Source: Flavobacteriaceae bacterium (lineage in GTDB: Bacteria > Bacteroidota > Bacteroidia > Flavobacteriales > Flavobacteriaceae). From it: DNA of 8,620 nucleotides. A model generated the notes under the pieces. It made no database searches, had not been told where the DNA came from, and worked only from the letters and a program-made list of their open reading frames with translations. Shown piece by piece: positions 6,800-8,620 of this stretch. The stretch is taken from assembly GCA_003511845.1 (NCBI GenBank), contig DOIV01000054.1, positions 1-8,620 on the forward strand. The letters are read 5' to 3'. A program made the position numbers and the translations under genes. The first letter of the stretch is position 1. Each line of letters begins with the position of its first letter.

Positions 6800-7303
6800 T
6801 TATAAATAATCTTTTAAATATTTTCGAAATACTATCAAAGCCTTTGAAATATGAGACTCTACTGTTTTTATAGAAATATTTTTTTTATCAGCAATTTCTT
6901 TATAGGTAAGACCTTTGTCTCTTGATAACTTAAATATTTGAACGGTATTTGGATGAAGAGAGCTATAAATGATTTTGATTAGGTCAATAATTTCCCATTG
7001 ATTATCAATATCTTCAAGTATTGAAGAGTCTAAAATATATTGATTGGTATGTTTCTCTCTAACTTTAGTTTTTCTATAATTATCAATGATATTATTTTTA
7101 AGAGTAACAATTAAATAGGATTCTACAGAGCGTTCAGAATCATTTATACTATCAAAATTATTCCAAAGTTTGATAAAAGTTTCCTGTACCAATTCGCTAG
7201 CAATATCGTTATCTTTTAACACTTTAATAGAATAACGATATAATTTTGTGTAATGCTTATCAAAAAGCAATGAGAATTTTATCTTTTTATATTTTAGAGT
7301 CAT
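6800..7303 (-). CDS. ECF-type RNA polymerase sigma factor (Bacteroidetes expansion family)
   Basis: The 167-residue product has the compact two-domain layout of ECF sigma factors. Region 2 spans about 10-78: FSLLFDKHYTKLYRYS, then the -10-recognition helix area SELVQETFIKLWNNF, then SYLIVTLKNNIIDNYRK. A short acidic linker follows. Region 4 spans about 104-165, with the helix-turn-helix LTYKEIADKKNISIKTVESHISKAL that would bind the -35 element. Start and length agree with the family; the ATG at 7303 lies just downstream of a TAnnTTTG-like promoter element. It is the first gene of the minus-strand cluster, and its presumed regulator is the FecR protein at 3739-4713. The two are usually adjacent in Bacteroidetes, but here a barrel protein, a protease and a small ORF lie between them. 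No extra C-terminal or anti-sigma domain is fused. Confidence 0.95.
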   Translation of the reverse strand: MTLKYKKIKFSLLFDKHYTKLYRYSIKVLKDNDIASELVQETFIKLWNNFDSINDSERSVESYLIVTLKNNIIDNYRKTKVREKHTNQYILDSSILEDIDNQWEIIDLIKIIYSSLHPNTVQIFKLSRDKGLTYKEIADKKNISIKTVESHISKALIVFRKYLKDYL

Positions 7304-7326
7304 TTAAATAATTTATAAAAATGCTA

Positions 7327-7334
7327 CAAACCTA
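7327..7334 (-). promoter_or_regulatory. Candidate -7 promoter element for the sigma-factor gene
   Basis: On the minus strand the sequence reads TAGGTTTG, matching the Bacteroidetes housekeeping -7 consensus TAnnTTTG, 24 bases before the sigma start codon. No TTG is found at the expected 19-base distance upstream, so only half of the consensus is present and the leader would be very short. Confidence 0.35.
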
Positions 7335-7512
7335 AAATAAATTCTATTTGTTTCGCTTAAAACACTGTTTTTTTCTTTTTTTTTAAAATTCAAAAGCCTC
7401 TATTTAAACTCTTTTTTTGATATTTAAAGTTTAATAAATTTAATGAAACACACATATTATAAGCAGATTACATCAATTCATAAAACTTAAAAGTGTTAAA
7501 AACTGTTAATAG

Positions 7513-7548
7513 AATTTAACAAATCAAACAAAAATTAATTGTTAAATT
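7513..7548. repeat. 10-bp inverted repeat overlapping the OmpA-gene promoter
   Basis: AATTTAACAA (7513-7522) is the exact reverse complement of TTGTTAAATT (7539-7548), with 16 bases between. The right arm includes the -33 TTG of the promoter. It could be an operator, but in sequence this AT-rich a 10-bp match is only weak evidence. Confidence 0.35.
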
Positions 7549-7568
7549 GATAGAAAAGTATACATTTG
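7539..7568 (+). promoter_or_regulatory. Bacteroidetes housekeeping promoter of the OmpA-like gene
   Basis: TTG (7539-7541), a 19-base spacer and TACATTTG (7561-7568) match the Bacteroidetes -33/-7 promoter consensus TTG-N19-TAnnTTTG exactly. Transcription would start near 7575, leaving a leader of about 45 A-rich bases before the ATG. No Shine-Dalgarno sequence is present, as is normal in this phylum. Confidence 0.75.
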
Positions 7569-7618
7569 CACCAACAAAAAATTTAATAAATTCTAAAAAC
7601 AACTAAAAACATTAAATT

Positions 7619-8452
7619 ATGAAAAAATTATCGTTAATCTTATTGACAACAGTATTGTTGGTATCTTGTGTTTCTAAAAAGAAATATGTTGCCTTAGAAC
7701 AAGACCGTAATCAAATTAAAGGTGAATTGCACAAAACATCTGTTGAAAAAGAAGAACTTGAAGCTAAATTTGCAGCAATTGAAGCTAAAGTAGCATCTTA
7801 CAATGCTAAAATCAATGCTCTTAAAGAAGAAAGTAATGCTAAATTGACAACATCTGATGGTGCTGTTTTATCTGGAGCTGCTAAAAAGCAAATGAGGAGT
7901 ACAATTTCAAAAATGGATCCTGCAGCTGTTGCTGGAGCTAAAACGCTCAAAGATTCAATGAATTTAGCCGTTTCTTATAACTTAAAGAAAACTATGGCTG
8001 GTAGTGAATTGGGTGAAGATAGTAATGGTAATGTTGACATCAACATTAACGAAACTGTCGTAATGATTACTATTGCTGACAACTTATTGTTTAGAACTGC
8101 AAGTTACAGAATGAATAATAAAGCAGATGGGATCTTACAAAAGATTGCTGATCTTCTTGCTTCTGAGCCAAGTTTAGATTTAATGGTTGAAGGTCATACT
8201 GATTCAAGAACTATCAGTACTAGTGCTATTAAAGATAACTGGGACTTAAGTGTTTTACGTTCTACATCTATCGTTAGAAGATTAGAGAAAAAATTCAAAG
8301 TTGATCCAGCAAGATTGATTGCTTCTGGTAGAAGTAGTTTTCAACCTTTGGTAGCAAATGATTCTAGAGAGAACAGATCTAAAAACAGAAGAACAAGAAT
8401 TGTTATCATGCCTAATATTGATAAATTCTTTGCTTTAATGGCTGAAAAATAA
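7619..8452 (+). CDS. OmpA family peptidoglycan-binding lipoprotein with coiled-coil stalk
   Basis: The 277-residue product carries a lipoprotein signal peptide ending in LLVSC (Cys17). A charged, Glu/Lys/Ala-rich coiled-coil segment spans about 21-78 and a linker about 80-140, followed by an OmpA-like domain at about 145-265. Within that domain VEGHTD (190-195) supplies the conserved Asp195, NWDLSVLRS (207-215) supplies the conserved Arg214, and ENRSKNRRTRIVI (251-263) is the closing motif; in OmpA the matching Asp and Arg bind the diaminopimelate of the cell wall. The likely role is to tether the outer membrane to peptidoglycan. The start is fixed by the signal peptide and the well-placed promoter. 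Codons are richer in G and C than in the neighbouring cluster, consistent with good expression. It has its own promoter and terminator and is divergent from the sigma cluster, so it is probably a separate core gene. Confidence 0.93.
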   Translation: MKKLSLILLTTVLLVSCVSKKKYVALEQDRNQIKGELHKTSVEKEELEAKFAAIEAKVASYNAKINALKEESNAKLTTSDGAVLSGAAKKQMRSTISKMDPAAVAGAKTLKDSMNLAVSYNLKKTMAGSELGEDSNGNVDININETVVMITIADNLLFRTASYRMNNKADGILQKIADLLASEPSLDLMVEGHTDSRTISTSAIKDNWDLSVLRSTSIVRRLEKKFKVDPARLIASGRSSFQPLVANDSRENRSKNRRTRIVIMPNIDKFFALMAEK

Positions 8453-8483
8453 TAACTTTTTCAACCAACAATACAAATAGAGT

Positions 8484-8522
8484 AAAAAAAGAGCTTGATG
8501 ATTTTTCATCAAGCTCTTTTTA
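8484..8522. terminator. Strong, probably bidirectional rho-independent terminator
   Basis: GAGCTTGATGA (8491-8501) pairs perfectly with TCATCAAGCTC (8506-8516) around a TTTT loop. The stem is extended by the A-run before it and the T-run after it to about 16 bp. It lies 31 bases after the OmpA-gene stop codon. The flanking A-tract on one side and T-tract on the other give a U-run in both directions, typical of a terminator shared by convergent genes. Confidence 0.9.
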
Positions 8523-8540
8523 GTTTACAAAAATATCAAC

Positions 8541-8620
8541 TCAATTCTTATAATTTAAGGCTCTATGTCGTTTAGAATGGGTATAGGCAAAAGTATTATT
8601 TTTGAATATGGGATAGCCAG
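8541..8620 (-). CDS. Possible 3' end of a convergent minus-strand gene (partial)
   Basis: On the minus strand one frame is open from the window edge for 25 codons and ends with TGA at 8541, reading GYPIFKNNTFAY...HRALNYKN. Its stop lies 19 bases from the symmetric terminator, which fits a convergent gene using the same hairpin. The fragment is too short to name. A rival reading is a plus-strand start at 8565 (MSFRMGIGKSIIFEYG), which is also open to the edge. Confidence 0.35.
   Translation of the reverse strand, partial: GYPIFKNNTFAYTHSKRHRALNYKN

Larger units (their letters stand above)
7304..7618. other. Divergent intergenic region between the sigma operon and the OmpA-like gene
   Basis: No gene is seen in these 315 bases. 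The region is extremely AT-rich, with a T-run (about 7368-7383) and a series of GTTAA/TTAAC words (7492-7545). It holds promoter-like elements for both flanking genes and an inverted repeat that overlaps the OmpA-gene promoter. Confidence 0.7.

Overview
The window comes from an AT-rich member of the Bacteroidota, most likely a marine-type Flavobacteriaceae. The lineage signals agree: a SusC-like TonB-dependent receptor with an STN domain, a DUF4249 lipoprotein, a FecR protein with a DUF4974-like tail, an ECF sigma factor of the Bacteroidetes expansion type, start codons without Shine-Dalgarno sequences, and an exact Bacteroidetes promoter (TTG-N19-TAnnTTTG) in front of the OmpA-like gene.

Positions 97-7303 hold one minus-strand gene cluster. 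In transcription order it contains an ECF sigma factor (7303-6800), a secreted probable outer-membrane beta-barrel protein (6700-5873), a lipoprotein S41 serine protease (5870-4866), a 53-residue small ORF (4856-4695), a full-length FecR-type anti-sigma factor (4713-3739), an STN-containing TonB-dependent receptor (3655-935) and a DUF4249 lipoprotein (930-97). Most junctions are only a few bases or overlap. Two wider spacers break the cluster. The sigma/barrel spacer carries a candidate ECF-type promoter and a leader stem-loop. The fecR/receptor spacer carries a strong GC-rich hairpin.

The architecture is that of a cell-surface signalling system. The receptor's STN domain would contact the periplasmic part of the FecR protein, which controls the ECF sigma factor at the inner membrane. 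The DUF4249 lipoprotein is the usual receptor partner. The substrate cannot be read from the sequence. Two features are not standard: a barrel protein and an S41 protease are inserted between sigma factor and anti-sigma factor, and a tiny soluble ORF repeats the N-terminal (sigma-contacting) segment of the FecR protein directly upstream of it. The small ORF is the most novel item in the window.

From 7304 to 7618 lies a divergent intergenic region with promoters for both sides. A plus-strand gene for an OmpA-family peptidoglycan-binding lipoprotein follows (7619-8452). It ends in a strong, probably bidirectional terminator (8484-8522), beyond which the last 80 bases may be the 3' end of a convergent minus-strand gene. 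I see no RNA genes, CRISPR array or convincing mobile element.
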